Source: Pedobacter puniceum
Lineage (GTDB): Bacteria > Bacteroidota > Bacteroidia > Sphingobacteriales > Sphingobacteriaceae
Direction: 5' to 3'
DNA: 64,000 nt
Assembly: GCF_009674685.1 (NCBI RefSeq)
Contig: NZ_WKJI01000001.1
Span: 868,001 to 932,000, forward strand
Part shown: positions 8,580 through 18,200 of the stretch, in pieces
Position numbering within the stretch: position 1 is the stretch's first letter
Layout of the letters: each line of letters begins with the position of its first letter
Notes under the pieces: generated by a model
The model's database searches: none
Seen by the model: only the letters and a program-made list of their open reading frames with translations
What the model was told of the DNA's origin: nothing
Translations under genes and position numbers: made by a program

Positions 8580-10493
8580 TTAACCCAAAAGATTATTCGT
8601 AAACCTCATTTTTATACCTGCTTGAAAGTTTTCTATCGTCTTGAAAATTTCTTTTAGAGTTACCTGCTCTATACGGGTGAGGTTTTTAAGTTCTATATAA
8701 TTATTTGGTTTTATTTTCTCATGAATTACTTGCGATGCTTGATTTTTTAGCCTTAAACTCATTAAATAATAATAAGACTGCATCAACTCATGAAACTGAG
8801 TTTCAGAAAAAATACCTTTTTCTTGTAAGGCTTTTAGTCTTTCGCCTGTATTAAGCTTGAAAATTCTGTTTTGCAAAGCATAAACACGCACCAAATCTAC
8901 TACAGGTGTCATGGCGTTTTTTATATCAAAAACTTCTGATTTTCCTAAAGTTTGTGTCCTGATATTATTAAAGAAAGTTAAAGGAGGATTGTACTGAAGC
9001 GCATTTTTTGCAATAAAGACAAAGAATCTTTCCATCGGGTTCTTTAGTTCTTCATCTAAAAAGTCTTGCAACTCGTTCATGATTTGCTCATCGCCGTAAA
9101 GGTATCTGCAATCAAAGAAAGTAGAGAATTTAATGGCGCTTTCTGGTAAAGATTCTTCCATCCAACTCTTATAATTGCGCTTCCAATGCGATAAAGAATG
9201 TGTCCATTTAGGGTTGCTAGCCATATAACCGCCCTCGCAATACACAAAGCCAATATCATTTAATTTATCAGAAACACGTTTGGCAAATTCTAAGAAGTAG
9301 GAGCGTACCAATTCACGCTGCTCATTAGCCTTATCTTCATAAATGATAGCATTATCTTGGTCGGTTTTAAGGGTTTGCTCTTTTCTTCCTTCGCTACCTA
9401 AAACCATGTAAACAAATTTTGCAGGTGGCTTACCTAGTTCTCCAATCACTTCTTCTATAACTTTTTGGGCAATGGTATCGGCAATGGTGGTAATGACTTG
9501 GTTTACAATTTCTGCTTGTACGCCTCTGCCTAATAATTGGGTAATAATCAGCGGAACTTTCTCCCATTTCTGCTTTAATTCTTTAGAATTTAAAGCCAGC
9601 TTAACCGATTGGATAAATACTAAAGGAGATTGTGCTTGCTCGCTCAATAAGCGGTTTCTACTCAAGAAGCCTATATATTCACCATTTTTTTCTACCACCA
9701 AGTATCGGGCTTTGGTTCTAAACATCAATAAAATAGCCTCATACACATAAGCATTGGTAGAAATGGTTACAATGGGGTTATCCATAATGGTTTGGATAGC
9801 CTGTTTAGCATCTATACATTGGGCTATAACACGGTCTCTTAAAGTAATATCAGTAACAAAACCTATGATTTGTTGTGTGTTATCTTTTACAAACAAGCAA
9901 CTTACTTTCTTGTCGGCCATAAGCTTAGCAGCCTCGCAAATAGGAAAATCTGGTTTGCAACTGATTAAATCACGATAAGCAACGGCCTCAATTTTTCTGG
10001 AATATAATTGTTCTGATGCGATATAACTTTCCTCAAATGAAGGTGGTTTTTTAAAGAAATGTGCAAATTCTTCATCCTGCATCCGGTTGCCAAAATCGGT
10101 TGTGAAGTATTGAAAAAAGTCTTCATAAGCACTACATAAAGCTCTAAAATCTTTCCTCGGTAAAAAATAAACTAAGGTACCTTTCTTAACAATAACGGAT
10201 TTTAATGCCTTTTTTCTGTTTAATAGTACCGATATACCACCAAAGCAATAGCCCGTATGGTGTATCTCTACAGAGCGTTTATTGTTTTGCCCATCATAAA
10301 AAAAGGTTTCATATTCGCCCTCAGCAATAATATCAACACCTTTCATTTTGGTAATCTCTTGCCTGTATGCAAGCGTTTCCTTATTATATCTTATTTCCTG
10401 TAAGCTATCTGCTATGCTCAGCAAAACATCATCAGGCAACAGATTAAAAGGAGTAGTGTTTTTTAAAATGGTTAATCTTTTTTCAATCATCAT
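8580..10493 (-). CDS. cNMP-binding / CBS / DUF294 nucleotidyltransferase-like signalling protein
   Basis: A 637-residue multidomain protein. Residues ~10-130 form a cyclic-nucleotide-binding-like domain. Residues ~165-285 hold two CBS repeats (MADKKVSCLFVKDNTQQIIG and the IQTIMDNPIVTISTNAYVYE region), which usually bind adenylates. Residues ~310-450 carry the DUF294 nucleotidyltransferase fold with GSEGRKEQTLKTDQDNAI, where the GS and DQD residues are the expected catalytic/metal elements. The remainder matches the DUF294 C-terminal helical domain. No membrane segments, so cytoplasmic. It follows an exonuclease gene with a 14-base gap, and the two probably form an operon. The biochemical substrate of this family is not settled. 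Confidence 0.88.
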   Translation of the reverse strand: MMIEKRLTILKNTTPFNLLPDDVLLSIADSLQEIRYNKETLAYRQEITKMKGVDIIAEGEYETFFYDGQNNKRSVEIHHTGYCFGGISVLLNRKKALKSVIVKKGTLVYFLPRKDFRALCSAYEDFFQYFTTDFGNRMQDEEFAHFFKKPPSFEESYIASEQLYSRKIEAVAYRDLISCKPDFPICEAAKLMADKKVSCLFVKDNTQQIIGFVTDITLRDRVIAQCIDAKQAIQTIMDNPIVTISTNAYVYEAILLMFRTKARYLVVEKNGEYIGFLSRNRLLSEQAQSPLVFIQSVKLALNSKELKQKWEKVPLIITQLLGRGVQAEIVNQVITTIADTIAQKVIEEVIGELGKPPAKFVYMVLGSEGRKEQTLKTDQDNAIIYEDKANEQRELVRSYFLEFAKRVSDKLNDIGFVYCEGGYMASNPKWTHSLSHWKRNYKSWMEESLPESAIKFSTFFDCRYLYGDEQIMNELQDFLDEELKNPMERFFVFIAKNALQYNPPLTFFNNIRTQTLGKSEVFDIKNAMTPVVDLVRVYALQNRIFKLNTGERLKALQEKGIFSETQFHELMQSYYYLMSLRLKNQASQVIHEKIKPNNYIELKNLTRIEQVTLKEIFKTIENFQAGIKMRFTNNLLG

Positions 10494-10507
10494 TTTTATG
10501 ATTAAGC

Positions 10508-11170
10508 TTAAAACAAACTAAATGGCCAAATAGACTTCGGTTTAGCTTTAGTTTGTTTCATTTTAAAATTAAACTGTTGCGTTTCCATTTGTTCTGCTGT
10601 AATATCGCCACGTTTTAGCATCTCAAAAAAGCAGGCTGCTGTGGCTTCTGCATCTTTTAAGGCATGGTGCTGCTGTTCCATTTTCTCATCAAGTAAAAAA
10701 TGATACAATTCGCCAAGTCTTAAGAAATTAACCGTTGGATTATGAACATATTTTGCACTGGCCAACATGGTACAAAACAAAGGACTATTTTCTATAGGGT
10801 TTTTAAGTTTAGCCCGGTAAGCATCAACACCTACAATATGAAAATCAAGCTCCATAAAATGAGCTATCAATAAAGGGTTGTACTTTTTAACATCATAGGC
10901 GAATTTTTGTAGCACCTGTTTCCGTTTAACGCCATTTTCTTCTAGAAAAGTAGGAGTAATACCGTGTATTTTATAGGCAGAATCTTCTATTTTAAGGTCT
11001 TGCAACTTGATGTAGAAGTTTTCTCGTTTCACTTCTTCGCCACTTTTATGGTAGATAATCCATGCCAGTTGGATACAAGTAGGCCAGTTATCAGTATCCT
11101 GATAAGGCTTATCCCATTTTTTAGGTAAACCTGATGTTTCTGTATCTATAAAAAGAAGGTAATCTTTCAC
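10508..11170 (-). CDS. DnaQ-like 3'-5' exonuclease (DEDDh)
   Basis: A 220-residue stand-alone exonuclease. Motif I is FIDTETSGLP, motif II is the LIAHFMELDFHIV region, and motif III is HHALKDAEATAACF with the His and Asp of the DEDDh subclass. These bind two metal ions for hydrolysis of DNA or RNA 3' ends. It lacks polymerase or helicase domains, so it may be an accessory proofreading or RNA-trimming enzyme; the substrate cannot be told from sequence. It is the first gene of a probable two-gene operon with the cNMP/CBS/DUF294 protein and is divergent from glgX. Confidence 0.88.
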   Translation of the reverse strand: MKDYLLFIDTETSGLPKKWDKPYQDTDNWPTCIQLAWIIYHKSGEEVKRENFYIKLQDLKIEDSAYKIHGITPTFLEENGVKRKQVLQKFAYDVKKYNPLLIAHFMELDFHIVGVDAYRAKLKNPIENSPLFCTMLASAKYVHNPTVNFLRLGELYHFLLDEKMEQQHHALKDAEATAACFFEMLKRGDITAEQMETQQFNFKMKQTKAKPKSIWPFSLF

Positions 11171-11296
11171 TAGCCCGAAATTAGAATTTTATTACTCATA
11201 TTTTAAATTATTAAAAGATATACCAAAAAATAGGTACAATTTTTAGTGTTATTGATGATGATTTAAATATTTATCTATCATTAACAAAAATCATCT

Positions 11297-13414
11297 ATGA
11301 ATATAAAAGTATATCCGGGTAAGCCATACCCTTTAGGGGCTACTTGGGATGGCAAAGGCGTAAATTTTACCCTTTATGCCGATAATGCCACAGGTGTTGA
11401 TTTATGTCTATTTAACACTACAAAAGACGAAACAGAATCGGTAAAAATCAGGATAAAAGAAAGAACTCATCAAATTTGGCATTGCTATGTGCCGGATATT
11501 GAACCCGGCCAACTTTATGGTTTTAGAGTTTATGGCCCTTACGAGCCAGAAAATGGTCATCGTTTTAACCCACATAAATTATTGATAGACCCATATGCAA
11601 AAGCCATAGCTGGTACTTTACAGTGGCATAATGCTTTGTTTGCTTATCAGGTAGGGCATGAGGATGAAGATTTCTCTTTTAGCGAAGAAGATAGCGCACC
11701 TTATATCCCTAAAGCTGTAGTGATAGACCCCGCATTTGATTGGGAAGATGATAAATCACCTAACACTTCTATGCATAAATCTATCATTTACGAAACCCAT
11801 GTGAAAGGTTTTACCATGCAGCATCCGGATATACCGGAAGAAATAAGAGGTACTTACAAAGCTTTAGCTCACGAAGCCACCATTGCTTATTTAACAGATT
11901 TAGGTATTACAGCTGTAGAATTAATGCCTGTTCACCATTTCGTGAGCGATAAGAATTTGCAAGACCAAGGTTTAAACAATTATTGGGGCTACAGTACCAT
12001 AGGCTTTTTTGCACCAGATGTAAGGTATTCATCATCAGGAGTATTGGGCCAGCAGGTACGCGAGTTTAAAGAAATGGTTAAAGCCCTACACAAAGCAGGT
12101 ATAGAAGTGATTTTAGATGTGGTTTATAACCATACAGCAGAAGGAAACCATTTAGGGCCTACCTTATCTTTTAAAGGTATTGATAATTGTAGCTATTATA
12201 GGCTAACAGAAAATCCGAGGTTTTACATGGATTATACCGGAACTGGTAATACCTTAAATGCCCGTTTACCTAATGTTTTAAGGCTTATTATGGATAGTTT
12301 GCGTTATTGGATTACCGAAATGCATGTAGATGGCTTTAGGTTTGATTTAGCGTCTACGCTTGCCAGAGAACTTCACGAGGTACAGAAATTAAGTTCCTTT
12401 TTTGATATCATCCACCAAGATCCAATTATTTCGCAAGCTAAATTAATAGCAGAGCCTTGGGATGTTGGCGAAGGTGGTTATCAGGTGGGGAAATTTCCTC
12501 CGGGTTGGGCCGAGTGGAATGGTAAGTACCGAGATTGCATTAGAGATTATTGGATTGGTGCTGATAGTATGTTAGGAGAGTTTGCTGATAGATTTACTGG
12601 AAGCTCAGACCTTTATCAGGATGATTACCGTAAGCCTACAGCCAGTATCAATTTTATAACCGCTCATGATGGTTTTACTTTGCATGATTTGGTTTCTTAT
12701 AACGAGAAGCATAATGAAGCTAACGGAGAAAACAATCAGGATGGTGAAAGCCATAACCGCTCTTGGAATTGTGGTGCAGAAGGCAATACAGATGATGAAG
12801 CTATCATCACCCTAAGAAATCAGCAAAAAAGAAATTTCTTAACTACGCTATTTCTTTCGCAAGGCGTACCCATGATAGTTGCCGGAGACGAGTTTGGCAG
12901 AACCCAACAAGGTAATAACAATGCCTACTGCCAAGACAATGAGATTTCTTGGCTCAATTGGGATAATATGGATCATGAGCTTCAGCAGTTTACCGCATCA
13001 TTAATCAGGTTAAGGAAAGAACATCCTACTTTTTGCAGAAGAAAATGGTTTCAAGGGATGCCTGTAAAAGGAATAGGTTTAGAAGATATTGCTTGGTTTT
13101 TACCAGAAGGTACAGAGATGGATGATGAGCATTGGCAACATGATTTTGCCCGTTCTTTGGCTGTTTATTTAAACGGAAAAGGTATCAGGTCTTTAAGTGA
13201 GCAAGGCGAAAAAATTATAGATGATGATTTTTATGTGATGTTTAACGCCCATCATGATACCATTATTTATCATTTACCACCAGATAAATACAGCAAAAAA
13301 TGGCAGAAGGTTTTAGATACATCTGAGGCTAAGTTTGATGAAGAAACCGTATTGAAATCAGAAGACGAAATCCCGGTAAAGGGTAGGTCGGTAGTTTTAC
13401 TTAAAGCCATATAA
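11297..13414 (+). CDS. glgX: Glycogen debranching enzyme (isoamylase type, GlgX)
   Basis: GH13 enzyme that hydrolyses alpha-1,6 branches of glycogen or limit dextrins, giving linear malto-oligosaccharides for the next two enzymes. Residues ~10-100 form the N-terminal CBM48/isoamylase domain. The catalytic barrel carries DVVYNHT (from Asp274), GFRFDLAS with nucleophile Asp350, AEPWD with acid/base Glu386, and AHDGFTLHD with transition-state Asp458. All catalytic residues are intact and 705 residues is normal. It is the first gene of a tight operon: treZ starts two bases after its stop. Confidence 0.95.
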   Translation: MNIKVYPGKPYPLGATWDGKGVNFTLYADNATGVDLCLFNTTKDETESVKIRIKERTHQIWHCYVPDIEPGQLYGFRVYGPYEPENGHRFNPHKLLIDPYAKAIAGTLQWHNALFAYQVGHEDEDFSFSEEDSAPYIPKAVVIDPAFDWEDDKSPNTSMHKSIIYETHVKGFTMQHPDIPEEIRGTYKALAHEATIAYLTDLGITAVELMPVHHFVSDKNLQDQGLNNYWGYSTIGFFAPDVRYSSSGVLGQQVREFKEMVKALHKAGIEVILDVVYNHTAEGNHLGPTLSFKGIDNCSYYRLTENPRFYMDYTGTGNTLNARLPNVLRLIMDSLRYWITEMHVDGFRFDLASTLARELHEVQKLSSFFDIIHQDPIISQAKLIAEPWDVGEGGYQVGKFPPGWAEWNGKYRDCIRDYWIGADSMLGEFADRFTGSSDLYQDDYRKPTASINFITAHDGFTLHDLVSYNEKHNEANGENNQDGESHNRSWNCGAEGNTDDEAIITLRNQQKRNFLTTLFLSQGVPMIVAGDEFGRTQQGNNNAYCQDNEISWLNWDNMDHELQQFTASLIRLRKEHPTFCRRKWFQGMPVKGIGLEDIAWFLPEGTEMDDEHWQHDFARSLAVYLNGKGIRSLSEQGEKIIDDDFYVMFNAHHDTIIYHLPPDKYSKKWQKVLDTSEAKFDEETVLKSEDEIPVKGRSVVLLKAI

Positions 13415-13416
13415 GT

Positions 13417-15216
13417 ATGCCAAAAGCTTGCAGAAAAATAGGAGTAAACTATTGCCACGGTACAACAAAGATTAATTTATGGTGCCCCAATGCAAACAAA
13501 GTATCGGTTCTAAAGCCTAAGGATGAAACCATTATCCATTTAGAAAAGGCCGATTTTGGTTATTGGCAAAAAACAACAGATTTACTACAGCCAGAAGATG
13601 AATATTTTATTCTGCTTGATGATAAAACTTTGCCAGACCCTACAGCTTTGCAGCAGCCTGATGTTCATCAAGCCTCAAAAGTAGCCAATTTACATGCTTT
13701 TGAGTGGACAGATGAGCATTGGCAAATTCCAGCCATGCAAGATTTAATAATTTATGAGCTACATGTTGGAACTTTTACACCCGAAGGAACATTTGAAGCC
13801 ATCATCCAAAAACTAGATGATTTGCTTGAATTAGGTATCAATGCTATTGAATTAATGCCTGTGGCTCAATTTCCTGGCAATAGAAATTGGGGTTACGATG
13901 GCGTTTTTCCTTTTGCGGTACAAAATAGTTATGGTGCTTATACTGGTTTGCAAGAGCTGGTGAATGCTTGTCATGAAAAAGGTATAGCTGTTATTTTAGA
14001 TGTAGTTTACAACCATTTAGGCCCTGAAGGAAATTATTTAAATGATTTTGGGCCATTTTTTACCGATAAATATCAAACTCCTTGGGGTAAAGCCATCAAT
14101 TTTGATGATGCCCATTGCGATGCTGTACGTACTTTTTATATCGAAAATGTATTGCTATGGCTAAGAGATTTTCATATGGATGGCCTACGTTTAGATGCTG
14201 TACATGCCATTAAAGATTTTAGTGCTAAGCATATTTTGGCAGAAATTAAGGAGCATGTAGATGCTTTTAATCAGGAACAGCAAAAAACACATTTTTTAAT
14301 TGCCGAGTGCGATTTAAACGATAGAAGATATTTAGAACCTTTGAGCCAAAATGGTTTTGCGATGGATGCCCAATGGATAGATGAGTTTCATCATGCATTA
14401 AGGGTAAGTGCCGGGGGAGAGAAAAATGGCTATTATGAAGATTTTAACGGAATTTCTTCTTTGGCTAAAGCTTATCAAGATGCTTTTGTTTTTGATGGTT
14501 TATACTCGCCGCATCGTAAAAAGAAATTTGGTAGTAGTGCAGTTGGATTGGCAGGAGAGCGCTTTGTGGTTTTCTCTCAAAACCACGATCAAGTGGGCAA
14601 CCGTATGCTTGGAGAGCGAAGTAGCCAGCTTTTTAGTTTCGAGATGCAAAAACTCATGGCTGCCGCAGTTTTTATTTCGCCTTATATCCCCATGCTGTTT
14701 ATGGGCGAAGAATGGTCGGCAAGTTCTCCATTTCAATATTTTATAAGTCATACGGATGAAGACTTGATAGAAGCCGTAGAGGAAGGTAGAAAGAAAGAAT
14801 TTGCAGCATTTGTAAGCCAACAAGAAGTTCCAGACCCGCAAGCTATCTCTACTTTTGAGGCTTCTAAACTCCGCTGGGACGAGCTTAACTTACCGCAGCA
14901 TAAAACCATGTTGGCCTACTATAAAGCCCTCATACAGCTTCGTAAAACGCACCCGGTATTTAAAAATACCCAAAGAACAGGTTTAAAAGCTTACGCTGAT
15001 GAAACTCGGCAAATGCTTTACCTCAGCAGAAGTAGTAAAGATGTAAAGGTTTTATGCGTCCTCAATTTTTCAGCTAGGCAACAAAGCATTCAGGATTCAA
15101 AAATTCAAGCTTATGAATTGATTTTTGATTCTGCCGATGAAAAATGGGCTGGTTATCCTGTTGGGAAGGATGAAATTAGCCCTACAGCTATCAAAATCTA
15201 TCAATCTAACTCATGA
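13417..15216 (+). CDS. treZ: Malto-oligosyltrehalose trehalohydrolase
   Basis: GH13 enzyme that releases trehalose from malto-oligosyltrehalose, the second step of the TreY/TreZ route. A short N-terminal beta domain (residues ~1-100) precedes the barrel. Motifs seen: DVVYNHLGPEGNY, GLRLDAVHA with nucleophile Asp260, IAECDLND with Glu297, and NHDQVGNR with Asp391. TreZ-typical LGPEGNY and HDQVGNR distinguish it from a branching enzyme, the main alternative. It lies two bases after glgX, and its stop overlaps the next gene by four bases (ATGA). Confidence 0.93.
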   Translation: MPKACRKIGVNYCHGTTKINLWCPNANKVSVLKPKDETIIHLEKADFGYWQKTTDLLQPEDEYFILLDDKTLPDPTALQQPDVHQASKVANLHAFEWTDEHWQIPAMQDLIIYELHVGTFTPEGTFEAIIQKLDDLLELGINAIELMPVAQFPGNRNWGYDGVFPFAVQNSYGAYTGLQELVNACHEKGIAVILDVVYNHLGPEGNYLNDFGPFFTDKYQTPWGKAINFDDAHCDAVRTFYIENVLLWLRDFHMDGLRLDAVHAIKDFSAKHILAEIKEHVDAFNQEQQKTHFLIAECDLNDRRYLEPLSQNGFAMDAQWIDEFHHALRVSAGGEKNGYYEDFNGISSLAKAYQDAFVFDGLYSPHRKKKFGSSAVGLAGERFVVFSQNHDQVGNRMLGERSSQLFSFEMQKLMAAAVFISPYIPMLFMGEEWSASSPFQYFISHTDEDLIEAVEEGRKKEFAAFVSQQEVPDPQAISTFEASKLRWDELNLPQHKTMLAYYKALIQLRKTHPVFKNTQRTGLKAYADETRQMLYLSRSSKDVKVLCVLNFSARQQSIQDSKIQAYELIFDSADEKWAGYPVGKDEISPTAIKIYQSNS

Positions 15217-18200
15217 AAAACGCAACGCTACCTATGAAATATCCTGCTCAAACTTATCGTCTACAGTTCAACCATCAATTTACCTTTCAACAGCTTAAAG
15301 AAGTGTTAAACTATTTCAAAAAGATGGGGGTTGATACCCTTTATGCTTCACCCATTTTTAAAGCTGTTAAAGAAAGTGTACATGGTTATGATGTGGTAAA
15401 TCCGCATCAGATAAATCCAGAAATAGGCTCATTATCAGAATTAAAAGCTATCCAAAGCTTTTTAAAAAAGAACCAGATGATGTGGTTGCAAGATATTGTA
15501 CCCAATCATATGGCTTTTCATCCGGATAACGAGTGGCTAATGGACGTTTTAGAGAAAGGGAATAAATCTAGGTTTAGAAGCTTTTTTGATACTCCTTTTA
15601 GCTCTAATTTCCTTAACGGAAAACTGATGGTACCTTTTTTAGGTAGACCTTTGCAAGAGGTCATCAAGAAACGGGAGCTGCAATTAATTTATAAAATGGG
15701 TAGGTTTTATTTTCAATATTTTGATGCCTGCTACCCGCTCAATTTAGCTTCTTACAAAAGTTTAATTAAATATGTAAAGCTAGATAAGCTGCTACAACAG
15801 CTAGAAGATTTAGAGGATATTAAAAATAAAGAAGCCTTTGCTAAATCTTGGGAAAGTTTTATTCAAGAAAGTCATAAGAAATTAAAAGATAAGAAGATAC
15901 AGGTTTTATTAAATCAAACACTTCAAGATATTAACCAATCGCAAACCTTATTAAAAGCCATCATCAATAAGCAATATTATGAGCTTTGTTATTGGCAACA
16001 TACCAGTCAGCGTATCAATTACAGGCGTTTTTTTACCGTCAATGGCTTGCTTTGTTTAAACATTCAGGATGAGGTAGTTTTTAAATATTATCACCAGTTT
16101 ATCAAGAACCTTTTAGATCAAGATCTTATTCAAGCTTTACGTTTAGACCATATTGATGGTTTATATAACCCCACAAAATACCTGCAACAGCTTAAAAAGC
16201 TTGTTGGTGATAAATATATTGGCGTAGAGAAAATCCTTGAAAAAGGTGAAGAATTACCTTCAGAATGGGAAATAGCAGGAACTAGCGGTTACGATTTTTT
16301 AGGTTTGGTGAATAACTTGTTGACTTACAGCCCTTCAGAGGAAACATTTAATGCTTTATATCAAGAAATCATCCCTCAAGAAAAAAGTTTTGAAGAACAG
16401 GTACAGGAGAAGAAAGCTAATTTTCTGTTCCAAAATATGCAGGGCGAGTTGTATAACCTTTGCAAATACTTCCATACTTTAAAATTAGAAACAGATGCTA
16501 GTGCCGAAGACATCAAACAAGCCATTGCTTGGTTTTTGGTTTATATGCCTGTGTATAGGTTTTATGGGGATAGTTTTCCATTAGCAGAAGAAGAGTTTAA
16601 GCGTTTACAAAGCATTTTCATCAGGCTTAAAGCCGATAAACCTGAATACCTTTTAGGGTTTAATACTTTAGAGGGTGTTATTTTAAATAGGTCGCAACAA
16701 CAGGAAGACAAGCAAATAAGAAGCACAGCAAGTTTGTTTTATAAGCGTTTAATGCAGTTTAGCGGCCCATTAATGGCCAAAGGTGTAGAAGATACCTTGA
16801 TGTATAACAATTTTAGGTTTATTGGACATAATGAAGTGGGCGACCATCCCGAATGTTTTGGCATTTCTACCGCTTATTTTCATGAATGGATGCAAAAGCG
16901 ACAAGCGCTAATGCCTTTAACTTTAAATACCACTTCTACCCATGATACCAAAAGGGGCGAAGATGCCCGGGCAAGGCTAAACGTTTTAACGCATTTACCC
17001 AATTTATGGGTAGAAAAAGTTAGGCAATGGCATAAAATGAATCAGAATTTGGTGTTGAGGTTTAAAATACAGCCAAATGATGAGTATTTCATTTACCAAA
17101 ATTTAGTAGGTAATTTCCCCATGCAAGGTAGTATTTCAGACAATTTCTTGCCACGCTTTGAGGCTTATTTGATAAAAGCTTTAAGAGAAGGCAAAATACA
17201 ATCAGACTGGAATAAACCCAACGAAAGCTATGAAAACAGTGTGAAGCAATTTGTGGCTGCGCTATTAAATCCAGAGCATCTGTTTATGGTAAGTTTTCAA
17301 GAATTTCATCAGAAAATAGCCCCTTATGGGGTTTATAATGCTTTGGTGCAATTGTTATTAAAATTTACTTGCCCCGGTGTGCCAGATGTTTACCAAGGTA
17401 CAGAGCTTTGGGACTTTACTTTTGTAGACCCAGATAACAGACAACAGATAGATTTTAAGCTTAGAAATCAATATCTGGATGAGATACAAGAGCTTAAACC
17501 TCATCAAATCAAAGATTTATTAAATTATCCCAATGATGCTAAAATCAAATTATGGTTAACGCAATTTCTCATTCATCAGCGTAAGCGAAAAAAAGAATTT
17601 TATACCCATGCTAACTACCAAGCTGTAAGTATAACGGGAAAGTTTAAAGAGCATTTAATTGCTTTTAAAAGGGTGTTTAATGAGCAGGAAGTTTTGGTTG
17701 TTGCGGTATTGCATCCGGCATTGTTGTGCGAAAAACATCAGTGTAAACTAGAAGATATAGATTGGGGCGATACACAATTGCTTGACACCCAAAACAAGCC
17801 CTGGAGAAATTTAATAACAGAAGAAACCACTGAAGCTGTTTATGTTAAAGATGTTTTAAGCTATTTACCTTTTGCCATTTTAGAAAGTAAAAAGCAAAAT
17901 CAGCGTTCTGCTGGGGTGCTTTTACATATCAGTTCTTTGCCTTCTGCCTATGGTATGGGCAATTTAGGCGAGCAAGCCTACCAGTTTATAGATTTTTTAA
18001 AACAGGCCCAACAGCGCTATTGGCAAATATTACCACTCACGCCTTTGGCAGCTTCAGAGTCTTTCTCGCCTTACAGCAGTTGGAGCAGTATGGCCGGTAA
18101 TAATTTGTTTATAGCCTTAGAACCGCTGGTAGAAGAGGGCTATCTGCAACAAAAGGATTTAGATAAGGCTGCTATACATCCGGGAAACCGGGTAGATTAT

